NCBI GenBank assembly: GCA_001600415.1
Contig: BCJX01000010.1
Span: forward strand, 1 to 64,000
Source: Pascua guehoae
Taxonomy: Eukaryota > Basidiomycota > Tremellomycetes > Trichosporonales > Trichosporonaceae
Reading direction: 5' to 3'
Length of the DNA: 64,000 nt
Part shown: positions 47,522 through 57,303 of the stretch, piece by piece
Layout: each line of letters opens with the position of its first letter
Numbering within the stretch: position 1 is the first letter of the stretch
Translations under genes and position numbers: made by a program
Notes under the pieces: generated by a model
What the model saw: the letters and a program-made list of their open reading frames with translations, nothing else
Database searches by the model: none
What the model was told of the DNA's origin: nothing

Positions 47522-48078
47522 TGTGGGAGTTTTGCCTCGCCCACGAGTGTAGGGCCTTGCTCTGTCAGTTACTCACTACCGCCGCCCTCTGGGCTGGGCC
47601 TCGCTCTCCATCCTGCTTGGGTCTCTATTTCTCCCGTCCTAGAATCTCGATCCGCTGTCGGTCCGGGTCTCGATCTGCCGCCGGCTCAAGTCTCGGTCCG
47701 CTGCTGGCTCGAGTCTCGGTCCACTGCTGGCTCGAGTCTCAGCCCACTGCTAGCTTGAGTCTTGGTCCGCCTCTCGTTCAAGTCTCGGTCCACAACTGGC
47801 TCGAGTCTCGGTCTGCGACTGGATCGAGTCTCGGTCCTCGACTGGCTTGAGTCTCGGTCCTCGACTGGCTCAAGTCTCGGTCCACCTCTCATTCGAGTCT
47901 CGGTCCTCTGTCCGTCTCGGCCTTGTTTCTCACTCCGTTTCTTGCTCGAGTCTCGGTGAATGGGCGATACCGAGTCTCGGTCCACAACCCAAACCTCGGT
48001 TAGGTCGGCTATCATGTTTGGCACGAGTCTCTGGCAGATACGTCATCGATTCCCGGTGGGCGAGTTATTCCCACCACA
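47522..48078 (-). repeat. 5' LTR of A2
   Basis: 557 bases with the same ends as 28,743-29,414 but about 115 bases shorter, because it has fewer 24-base minisatellite units. Confidence 0.9.
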
Positions 48079-49239
48079 ACATTAGAGAAGCCGGTTCGGT
48101 CGGACAGGTGGGTCGACGGTGGTGTGATTCCACCAGAGGTTTCAACAGCTGCGCGGGTGTTGTCTGTGCGTGCGCCACGAGAGGGGGCCGAAGGGGCAGG
48201 AGAAGGGGCAGCCACAGGTGCCTGTTGCTGTTGGTCACTGGTGTGGCCACTACCAGTGATGGCGTTGGGGGCAGGNGTGGCTGGGTGCGAGGGGGCCGAC
48301 ATCGGTGGTCCACTTGCTCGAGGGGAGGAAGGGAACAGGTGTGGGGTGTTGAACTCCATGTACGGAGCCGATGTTGACGAGGACGACAAAGACGGAGGTA
48401 CGGACAAGGTGGAACCCAGTGGGTGAATGTCTGGGATTGTCACAACCTGTACGCGACAACAAGCCCACGGACCCAGGTCCGCGGACCAGGACCCAGTACA
48501 CCACGTGGTAAACACATGGCTGAGCCATCGGACCCTACCATACTAGCACATATAGTGTCATAGTCGGATCGTTGGATATCTCCCAACGATCCATTCACTC
48601 ATAAGATCATACGCTCTCCTCTGGGCACTCTGGACGCAGTCCCGTCGCCGAACCTCAGTCCGCCCTCCGCGTCCCAGTGCCGTCGCCGCGCCTCCCTCCC
48701 CTTCGCAGTTGAGTCGCACCAACGGACAGTCCCGCCTGTCCACCAATGCCCAGTCCGCGAAGTGGACCGTCTCGGACCTCCTCCGGGCCGGCCCCCACAG
48801 GGATTTGGAAGACAGGGAGTTGTCCACCGGAGTCTTGACTTATATGTCGTTGGTCATCTGGGAACGAGGGTCGGGTCAGAGTTGGTGATCCTCCGATCGC
48901 TACCTCGGGAATGATGCGAGCGGGGTCCAGTATGGGAACGAGACCCAAGGGGCGCGGGAACTCGCTGTGTGTCTGATGTCGTTGGAAGAGCAGAGGATTG
49001 ACATCAGAGGGTGCTGTCGACTGCCTTGGGCGCCGGATGGGTTGCCGAGTTGACGTGTATCGTGTGTCGGCACTCAAACGAGCGCTTGGCGTCGTCACAG
49101 ACTGTGTGTCTGATGATGAAGTTGACTCAGTAACAGAGGTACTGGAGGGGACGGAGGGGAGGGGCGGTGCAGCGAAGCCGCCCAAAGGATGGGAACTAGA
49201 TCCCTGGTCGACGGTTCACGGCCGGAAGCCATGCAACCT
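48079..49239 (-). pseudogene. Chromovirus C gag start and leader
   Basis: The frame beginning MEFNTPHLFPSS at 48,359 runs to the A2 junction at 48,079 and continues in frame in 28,742-28,585. It is Ser/Pro/Gln-rich like the N-terminal part of C gag. Further upstream a second minus frame (49,185-48,655) is also Ser/Thr/Pro-rich; it may be an earlier gag segment in another frame. After the 5' LTR, in element sense, the sequence is AGGTTGCATGGCTTCCGG; I cannot assign a primer tRNA. One undetermined base at 48,276. Confidence 0.6.
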
Positions 49240-49948
49240 TGTCACGAGCCAACGGTGAAGGCTTGGGAACCGAACACAAACCTAACACCGCGACTCCATC
49301 TCGACCTGCAAGANGGCGTTGGACTCACGGGAGTCACGAGCCAACGGTGAAGGCTTGGGAACCGAACACAAACCTAACACCGCGACTCCATCTCGACCTG
49401 CAAGACGGCGTCAGACTCACAGGATTGACGACCTAAAGGAAGGCGCCGGGGCCAGGGGGTTGCTGTGACACGCATGCAGAGGGGACGCGGAAGGACGGAA
49501 GGACGGAGTGGAGACGGAGGTGGTGCCGCAGAGGTGTCGGAGAGGCAAATGCCGAGGCAACTGGTTGTTGAGACTAGACTTGTAGTTGCATGGCTTAGAG
49601 ATACAAACTACGAATGGCGCTGAACTATGTACCCTAGCGAGCGTACGAGCAAGAGCTGCACGGGGGATACGGGGTTAGGCCTAGTCTACAAGCGTGGCAC
49701 TCTGGGTCGGCGATAGAGCCTGCAGTAGTAGCGCCAACATGCACAGCCGACAGCATGGTGTGTGTGCTTCGCGAGGCGTCGTGAAGCGTGTATTGTGTGC
49801 TGTCGAGACGACGTGCATGATTTCTTGTCGCTTGTTGCCTCAAGTGGCAAACCAAGTTGAGCGGTGGTGGAGGTCATATCGCCACGTGATTGTCGGTCAC
49901 GTGATTTTGACACCGCGTAGAAATGACTAAGTCGTCCAGATCGTGACA
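49240..49948 (-). repeat. 5' LTR of chromovirus C with internal 92-bp duplication
   Basis: 709 bases ending TCGTGACA. A 92-base tandem duplication (49,241-49,332 and 49,333-49,424) accounts for nearly all its extra length over the 3' LTR. An undetermined base at 49,313 lies in the first unit. Confidence 0.85.
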
Positions 49949-50827
49949 GATAGCAACCAGAGGTAATCCTTACATACCTGGAGGCGGGGTTCAGTGCTTG
50001 TATTGTTCGTACTACGAGTCTCCGTCCAGTGTCGAGTCGTGGAGAGGCGCTGCGAGACGTATGTGGAAGCGTAGTGGAGCGTTCACGTGTATGGTGGAAC
50101 TGTTCCGAGACGTGTAGAGGCATTGCGAGGTGTGTAGAGGTGTTGCGAGATGTGGATGGGGTTGTGTATGGTAAGGAGGGATGGTTGTATGTGACGGTAT
50201 GTTACAGGGTCTACCAAGCTTATGTATGATACTGGCAGGCCTACAGAATGACGTGGAAGCATCAAAGGGTTGCATGCATTAGAAGATGCTAGAGAAAAGA
50301 ATGTTCGGGCAAGTTGTAGAAATGCGCGGAACTTAGTTCTGCACGTCGCGAAACAGAGACGGCGGGTGCGTCTCCAACAGTGACAGCATGCATTATAATA
50401 AAATGGTATTGGGATTCAGGGTCATTAGCATTGACACTAATCAACTGGACCCTTTTTCGAACCATTGCATGTATAGCTTTGTAGGACATGCAATTTCTAA
50501 CTCCAACAAGTATTGAGCCAGAAAAGGTGGCAGTAAATTGAGTCAGTGCATAGCACAGACGTTGGGTGTCGCGTTGGGTGTCGCTGCTGCTGGCTGCCAG
50601 AACGGAAGTATTTTGGTTGGCAGAGGAGAATTCGATGACGAAACAGGCCACCCACGGCTGGCAACAACATGCGACTTTGGACGTCCAGCACACACACGTT
50701 CGCTTTCTTTCCTCTGGCAGCTCTGCTCAACGTCTCACACTCCCACCTACCCAGCAGTCACTGCGTCACCTTCACGCCCGCTGGTTACCTCTCTTCGTCT
50801 CACTCTTGATTCGGGTCTGACCACAAG
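49949..50827. other. Boundary between repeat block and unique genes; UPF3 promoter region
   Basis: No retroelement similarity is visible within the window. At 50,030-50,170 short imperfect repeats of GTGTAGAGGTGTTGCGAG occur. A minus-strand open frame at 50,289-50,693 has no recognisable motif and I do not call it. The last 300 bases should include the promoter of the UPF3-like gene. Confidence 0.5.
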
Positions 50828-52354
50828 ATGTCTGGCAAGTCGGGCCCTCGCCTCAAGCTCGTCATTCGTCGACTTCCGCCAACGCTACCGGCCGACATCT
50901 TCTGGACCGTCGTTGAACCATTCGTCGCCGACGGCAAAGCGGTATGGCGGCGCTACGTCAAGGGTGTCCCGGCGGACGAGTGAGTTTTATGATGGGCAAA
51001 AGCTCTAGGTGCCGTAGTATCCAGTTCTGCGTCTGAGCCCACTTGATGTTGGCATGTCGCTGGTGCTGACGACAGGTACGGCACACACCCCGTTCACTCG
51101 CGTGCTTATGTCCTCATGGCAAATCCTGAGGCACTTGTTGCGTTTCACTCGGCCTTTGATGGACACATCTTCCGCAACAAAGCCGGTAAGCAAGCAATCG
51201 ATAGCAAACCATCACTTACGCCGTAGGGGCCGAGTACCAGGCCGTAGTCGAGTACGCGCCCGTCGAGAAGACCCCATTCAAGACAAAGTCCAAAACAGAC
51301 GGGCGACAAGGCACAATCAATGATGGTGAGTTGACTGTCTGGGGGGCTACACTAGAGGTATCGCTAACTGAAGACCCCGACTATCTTTCCTTCCTCGAAA
51401 GTCTAGACGTTGTCATCCCGACGGAGACAAAGCCTGCCGATTCTTCTAGTGCGGTTAAGACTATATTGTCGAGCAAAGACTGACACCCCAGACCCCATAC
51501 CGCCCCCGACCTCGACGCCCTTGCTGGACGCGATTCGCGCTGCAGCAAACAAGACCAAGGTCAAGGCAGCCAAATCCAAGGACAAGAACAAGGACAAGAA
51601 GGACGCGAGGGAGAAGAAGGACGCAAAGGACGCGAAGAAGGCCGCCAACGCCAATCCGAAGACGGGTGGCGGCGGCAGCAGCAAGCCAAGTGGTTCCCCC
51701 GCCGACGCCACGGGTGCCAGGGCAGCAGCACTCGCAGCCATTTCAGATGCGGCGTCAAAACGCGCTCCGAAGGACACGTCGGGCGGCGTCATCATGGTCG
51801 CCGGCAAGGGCCGAGAAGTGTTTGTTTCTTCGGCTGGAGCAACATCGTCGACTCCCGATGCGGCCGCAGCCGGTCCTTCTTCAGCGAACAACGATGCCAA
51901 GGACAAGAAGAAGCGTGCGCGTGGCAAGGGCAAGGGCAAGGGGGCCGACAAGGAGAAGGATGCGGACGAGGACAAGGAGAAGGAGCGACCAAAGGAGAAG
52001 GCCAAGGACAAAAGCAAGGACAAAGACAAGGGCAAGTCGAAGCAGAAGGGCGATGGAGCGAGCAAGGCTGGCAACTCTGCGACAGTCGCGGCAGAGACGA
52101 TCGAGGAAACCAGCAACGACACCAAGCGCGGCAGCCGCCACGGGCGCGGGCGCGGAGGACGAGGCTCAGGCCGGGGCGAGCGTGCTGGACAAGGGCAGGG
52201 CGCTGGGGCAGGAGGACCCAGTGGGGTTGAGGGAGGAAAGGACCGTTCACCCCGCGGAGGTGGGGTCGGGAGTGAGAATGCGTCGGGGAACAGTGATGGG
52301 CGCAAGGGCCGCGCGGACGGTGTCCCGCCAACCCAAGCGAGGATTGACATGTAA
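50828..52354 (+). CDS. UPF3: UPF3-like nonsense-mediated decay factor
   Basis: UPF3 proteins bridge the exon-junction complex or ribosome to UPF2 and UPF1 in nonsense-mediated mRNA decay. Exons 50,828-50,979, 51,076-51,185, 51,227-51,325 and 51,374 onward fit in phase. The N-terminal RNP-type Smg4/UPF3 domain shows LKLVIRRLPPTLPADIFW, then YGTHPVHSRAYVLM and FDGHIFRNKAG, then EYQAVVEYAPVEK, and ends in DPDYLSFLESLD, all typical of the family. The intron before DPDYL has a CTAAC branch site. After this a further intron near 51,408-51,490 is needed to reach the long C-terminal frame, with the exact donor unresolved. The C-terminus is Lys/Asp/Glu-rich (KDKNKDKKDAREKKD), then Gly/Arg-rich, ending at TAA 52,352-52,354. 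First ordinary gene beyond the retroelement block. Confidence 0.85.
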
Positions 52355-52462
52355 CTAGATGTACATATGTGAGGAGGCCATGGAACTCTCAGGCTAGTAT
52401 GCCTGGTATCTATTGACTCTTTCCCGAAACCAGCAGAGTACAGTATTGACATACCTCCATGG
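52355..52462. other. Convergent spacer between UPF3 and carboxylesterase
   Basis: About 108 bases between two convergent stop codons. No distinct terminator is visible. Confidence 0.5.
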
Positions 52463-54537
52463 TCATCGCTGGCCTCCGTCGCATCCCCCCTTTCCAGCTC
52501 CGTCTGTAGGACGCTGTAAGGCGTTGACAGCCTTCTCTTGTTCCTGGAGATCGGCCAAGCGCCAATCGCAGGTCCAGGCTGTTTCGCCAGTCTTGCTCAT
52601 GAGAAGGACTTGGTCATGTGGTCTTTGACGGAACGACCCATCGTGGCGGAGGGCTGCGGTAACCTCCTTGTCAACCGCGGCGTGCCATTCGAGGGCGATC
52701 TCTACCTCACGAGGAGTGAGGACGCTTATCCTGAGATGCTGGAACGCCAGGTCACAGGAGTGGGGGACTCTGCCGTTCGTGCCCAAATTCTGGGCAACGG
52801 CTTCGATTGTATACCGCACGACAGGGAGGCCGGTTGTCGCCAAGTCGGAAGCGAGGAGACGCACAGGGAGATGCACCTGGCCATCTGCAAGGACACGGCC
52901 AAGGCGCCTCTGGCACACTTCCCGTGATGCTGTCGTCGGGAGGCGAGGATAGGCCTGAAGCAGTGCCGATGCGAGTGGAAGTGGGTAGTACCGAGCCACG
53001 TTTGGAAGGAGGCTGTCGGGGGTAGGGCAGTCGTGTACGACATGATAGAACGAATCCTCGTCTCTCACATCGCCGACGATAATGCAGCGCACGCCTGCCC
53101 TTTGCAGGTTGCGTCCGAGGTGCCCTGAGGCCTGGTACGCCATCTGATCAGGCAGCACCCAGCCGTCAGGTCCGACAACGGCTCGAAAAGTGCTCAAACT
53201 GGACATTCGTTGAACAGCATCGATCAGGCGAGGAGTTGGATATTTGTCTGTGTCGCGGAGTTCGTCCAAGACCGTCGGTGACAGAGGGTCGGCGCCGAGA
53301 GCTTTACAGAAGGCCGAGAATTGGTCAGACCGCTCTGATGGTGGAAATGGGTCGGTTAAAATGGCGTTAGATTGGAGGAGGGCCGTCACAAAGGGTGCTT
53401 TGGATGGAGCGCAGAGAGCTGCTCGGTGCAGGAGCTGATGGACAATGTGTGCGCCCCCGCTTAGACCAGAGAGGTGAATCTGGTCGGGGTCACCTGCCGG
53501 TTAACGACAGCTGGACAATGGGCAGACAGAAAAGACGTACCCCCAAACGCAGCAATGTTGTCGCGTACCCATTCGAGACCCAACCAGCAATCCTTAAACC
53601 CGAAATTTCCTGGAATGGGTGGGTTGTCGCTGCCGAGGAACCCGAGAACAGAGACACTGCACGTCAGCCCTGTCTCTGGGGCTCCACCGTCGCTACTCAC
53701 CGATGTCCAAGCAACACTCTCACTTCTCCAAAATGTTCAGCCGCAAAGAACTGTTGGTTGTACGACTGTCCACTGGTGCTGCCAAACTGTAGAAAGCCCC
53801 CGTGAATGAAGACGCGCACCGGCCGTCGAGCGGAAGTGGTCCCGCTGTCTGGGAGATTGACCACGCTTGGAACGTAAATGTCCGCAAAGAATGGGTTTTC
53901 AGTCGGCTTCCCAAGACCAAGTCGGTCACGAACTGGGACTGTGGTCGTCAGTGTGCTGTAAAATGACAACCATCCCAGGCGTTGAGGAAAAGGTCGAGGG
54001 GCTGAGGCTCCAGTTGGGCCCCCTAACATGGCGTGGCTCAATAACATAGGAGACCACCCACCCTCAACAGTGATGTGTGGGTCACGCCATTGGCTGCCAC
54101 TCACCCTGCTGGGTATATGCTCGACTTGGCTGGGCGCAGTACAACCCATCAACAATGTACTCCTTGTCAGGATAACGATAGTTTTGTGGGAGGGGTTGCG
54201 GGTCCTCCCATCGTAAGACATCAACTGCGTATGGAACATCTGCTCGTCAGCGATAAGCGAGGACGACGTAGAACCAACGCTGTGGGCTACTACGCTAGGT
54301 CCCACAAAGGATCTGACAGTGAAGGTGGCCAATGCGCGGAGGTTTCGACGAGCAAGAGTCAATAAATGCTCGACTCCACTCACTGAGAAACACCTGGCAC
54401 CCGTTTGCAATGCGACCGCCAACCACCCGTCCATGCTTCGTGTTGGCAATTACCCGCTCCTTGCTGGCAGCAAGGAGATCCCCAGTCATCTCGTGACGCC
54501 CAATGTGTGGGCGACACTTGTGGGTGGCAAGCGTCAT
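52463..54537 (-). CDS. Type-B carboxylesterase/lipase family protein
   Basis: An alpha/beta-hydrolase that would cleave carboxylic esters. The chosen start is ATG 54,537. Exon 1 ends at 54,384 and joins 54,239 to give ANGCQVFLNVPYAVDVLRW, the typical family opening. Later exons give RPVRVFIHGGFLQFG (oxyanion hole HGG), VSVLGFLGSDNPPIPGNFG, WVRDNIAAFGGDP and, across a short intron at about 53,500-53,550, HLSGLSGGAHIV with the nucleophile Ser in GLSGG. The C-terminal exon (53,389-52,463) has VPHSCDLAF, the likely catalytic His. Around 53,920-54,100 the splice pattern is not fully resolved. No clear signal peptide. It is convergent with UPF3. The substrate cannot be told from sequence. Confidence 0.8.
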
Positions 54538-55614
54538 GACGGCCGGACTGCGGGATGGGTGACGGGGTCTAGTGGTTGGCAGACAAGTGACAGAAGGGCC
54601 AAAAGGACGATTACTGAAGTGTGAGTTGTCTATGCAGTCGTGTACGAGTGTCTCTCTAACTTGTCGAGTGAAGGGTGGGCAGGCAAATGGTTATCATAAT
54701 GTCGGCTTTACAAACAGAGAGTGGTGACTAGCGGTGACAGCGGACAGCGCCGGCGCGGCACGGTTCGGTTCGGCATTTGAGGCACGGACGGTTAAACGCC
54801 GAGGCAGATTACCAACGGCGGAACGGCTGGACGGCGCGCCGAAATATCACTGCCAGGACTGTGACTCTTTGTGCGCATCTGGACTGGCGTACATACAGCA
54901 CAGGCATAGTAAAAGCATGACAATGGCGTACTGTACAATGTTCAGTGATAAGGAAATCTGTCATATGTTGGCTTGCATACATGAGAAAGGAGTATCCTGG
55001 TTGACTCTCTAAGCCGGCCACGTGGGAGCGTTGTCGGTCAATTGACCGACACCCAACTCCCCGATGTCCAACTGTGTGCTCCATCAGAATCAGAAAGGCT
55101 GGATGTTCCCGGGAAGCACTGCTGGCACAATCGCCTGCCAGGCTATGGGGTGTTGCACCACCATGTACTGATATTTTGCGTTCAGAGGGGGGCAAGCAAA
55201 GCACCTTGATGGTTGAATCCAGTTTGCACAATGTTGACGTCAGGTTATTGACTTGACGACTCACCTTCCAGGAACCCGTCGGCCGGTTTGAGCGCTTATT
55301 CGGTTACTCTACCTCATCACGGTTCACAGTTATGCACAACCTCGCTCTCTTGGAACCGATTCTCGGCCTCTAAAGGAGGAGCATCTGACAGTTTCGGACA
55401 CGTGCTACTACAGGGGCAGCAGACTCTGCGTCCCTTGATGGGGACGTGGATGCCCTGGAGCCTCTGCTTGACTCCCCACATGATGCACGCTACGTACTTC
55501 CCCTTCCTCTGCCCAAACCGCCCCCAGCAGCAGTGTGTATGGTAGCTGCATGTGTAAATTAGTCGAGGCCGCGCTCCCCCAAACTGGGGCGGGCTCGGGT
55601 TCTACCTCGGACGC
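54538..55614. other. Intergenic region upstream of carboxylesterase
   Basis: 1.08 kb between the carboxylesterase start and the oxidase stop codon. Open frames here are short, lack motifs and overlap each other on both strands. I see no RNA gene. It should hold the esterase promoter and the oxidase 3' end. Confidence 0.5.
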
Positions 55615-57303
55615 CTACAGCTTGGCAGCCGCGGGTGTCGACTTGAGGTTTCCGAGAACGAGATCCGCAGCCTTGTGGGAAAGTCCAATGGAACTTTGGT
55701 ACCCGGTGCCGCCCGGCCCATACGCGTGAACAACGGTGACATTGCGCGTCCCTGCCGAGCGCGACTTTGGTGCGAGGGCAGCGGTCGGTCCACCGACTGT
55801 GCGGTGCTCAACCTCGAGTCGCACTCCACCGACCCGGCTTGGCCGCAGACCAACATTGTGCGACACCACTTCAATGTCGCGCCAGCTCTTGCCCGTTGGA
55901 CCAGCGAGAAGAGGATCCAGGCTGTAGCACGCCTTGAGAATGCGCTCAGCCTCGGAAAGCGACGGAAGAGTGCTGTAATTTTCCACGTTGAACGTGCCTC
56001 CGCAGACAACATGGCCCTCGGGTCCAGGGCGGGGAATAATGTATGCGATCGACTCATTGTCGGCTAACCCCGTCAGCGTGGATATCACAATAACTACTCA
56101 CACTTGGCTGATTTGCTGTTCTTGGCCGTGCCAGTTGCCATGGTGCAAGTATTCACAAGTGGTGCCTTGACAAGGACAGTCTGCCCCTGCGCGGGGTACA
56201 TCTTGTCGTCTTCGACACCAATGAGGGTTTTGTTGCCCAAGGCCAGAGCGTTCACGACCATGTCCACCCGTCCAAGCTCGGGGAGGTCATACGCCTCGTC
56301 AAGCGACGCGAGGCGACGGCGGACCAAGGGGACGCCGCGCGCACGCAGGTTCTTGGCAAGGTGTTGAAGGTAGTTGGGGGCGTGGAGAATGTAGCTCTCA
56401 TAGTTGACACCGTACGGGAAGTTTCCAGGAAGAGGGTTGGACGCGGTGCCTTCGACCATCGAAAACTGTAGTCGTTAACAGTGGCCACGTTATCAACCGC
56501 AAGCTGATGTGCAGCGTCGTTGACTGTTGACTGTGACACGCAGAGCTACCACCATCTGAATGACCGTAGCCATACAACTCTTGACTTGCCCTTCTGAATA
56601 CCAGAAGCATGACTGGCATGAAACCCGCACTGATCTCCTTCCCATCACGGGCCCACGCCAAGAGTCCATACTCACATTGTACACGAGGTCGTGGTACCAA
56701 GGAATTTTCGTCTTCTCGTTCCAAAGGTCGTAGAAGGTGATACGCTTGCACAGGTCCGGGTGTTCGGCGGCTAGGCGCCCAAGAGCCTTAAAGGTGATTG
56801 CGTCCCACTCGGCCGCAGGAGTATCGCCGCGGGTCTCGAATGTACACCAGTTACAGCCCTGGGCCGTTAGTACGAGTGGATTGGCAGTGAGATATGATGC
56901 ATCACTCGTCCGTTTCCCCTACGAGCTCTGCATGTCTCGATGCGGTCATCGGTCATTGCGTAGCCAAGCCAAGCCGAGACATGAGATGAGTCCGAGTCCA
57001 TAATCAGGAACGAGGATATCACGGACTGCCATCGATGCACTGAGGTGGTGCGGGGTCTGGCATTGCACAGCCAAAGCAAAACAGGACTCACGGCCCATGG
57101 GCTTGCAAAGCCCGTGCTGAAAACATCCTCTGGCAGGTCACGAGCAACGATTGCGACGTGCAGACCGCGATTCACGAGCTCTGTCGCGATCGACAAGCCA
57201 TAGACTAGTGTTGCGTTAGTTTCAACCCGGGCATCCCCTGTTTTGAACCAAGTTGACGCTCACCGCCAGCACCGAGGACAACGGCGTCGTACTTGGTGGT
57301 CAT
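55615..57303 (-). CDS. D-amino-acid oxidase family protein (DAAO or D-aspartate oxidase), probably peroxisomal
   Basis: An FAD enzyme that oxidises D-amino acids to keto acids with release of ammonia and hydrogen peroxide. ATG at 57,303. Exon 1 ends VVLGAG, and after a 60-odd-base intron the next exon continues VYGLSIATELVNRG, making the Rossmann GxGxxG motif. Then FSTGFASPWA joins GCNWCTFETRG, the classic family block. The middle exon gives EGTASNPLPGNFPYGVNYES. A short 40-base intron near 56,060-56,100 joins the C-terminal exon, with AYIIPRPGPEGHVVCGGTF and HAYGPGGTGYQSS. The protein ends in AKL, an accepted variant of the PTS1 peroxisomal signal. Sequence alone does not separate D-amino-acid from D-aspartate specificity. 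Confidence 0.9.

Larger units (their letters stand above)
28743..48078 (-). mobile_element. Family A giant Ty3/gypsy element, complete copy A2 (19.3 kb)
   Basis: Both LTRs are present and begin TGTGGGAG and end CCACCACA. Flanks are ACGT (28,739-28,742) and ACAT (48,079-48,082), a 4-base target duplication with one CpG-type change. Element-sense order: 5' LTR, 1.4-kb leader, gag, protease, frameshift site, RT, RNase H, integrase, ORF3, antisense P2, antisense P1, repeats, 3' LTR. Ty3/gypsy elements are usually about 5-10 kb, so the size and the accessory region are unusual. Stops and indels in gag, pol, P1, P2 and ORF3 show this copy is not autonomous. Confidence 0.85.
20527..49948 (-). mobile_element. 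Chromovirus C: Ty3/gypsy element with chromodomain, split by nested insertions
   Basis: LTRs at 20,527-21,146 and 49,240-49,948 start TGTCACGA and end TCGTGACA (one change in the left copy). Subtracting the solo LTR and A2 leaves about 9.2 kb. The internal order on the minus strand is gag, protease, RT, RNase H, integrase, chromodomain. The flanks of the two LTRs (CTGCA at left, GATAG at right) do not form a target duplication, and the right flank does not continue element B, so a deletion or exchange has altered one side. Confidence 0.85.

Noticed and set aside
1..50000. Starship-type giant mobile element
   Set aside because: No tyrosine recombinase captain or cargo gene set is visible; the large size comes from nested LTR elements and the family A accessory cassette.
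50289..50693. 134-codon minus-strand frame upstream of UPF3
   Set aside because: No recognisable motif, no homologous repeat copy and no support from neighbouring splice signals; it overlaps the probable UPF3 promoter.
51403..52452. 349-codon minus-strand frame opposite UPF3
   Set aside because: It is the reverse of the Lys/Glu-rich UPF3 C-terminal coding sequence, giving Leu/Ser/Phe-rich low complexity.
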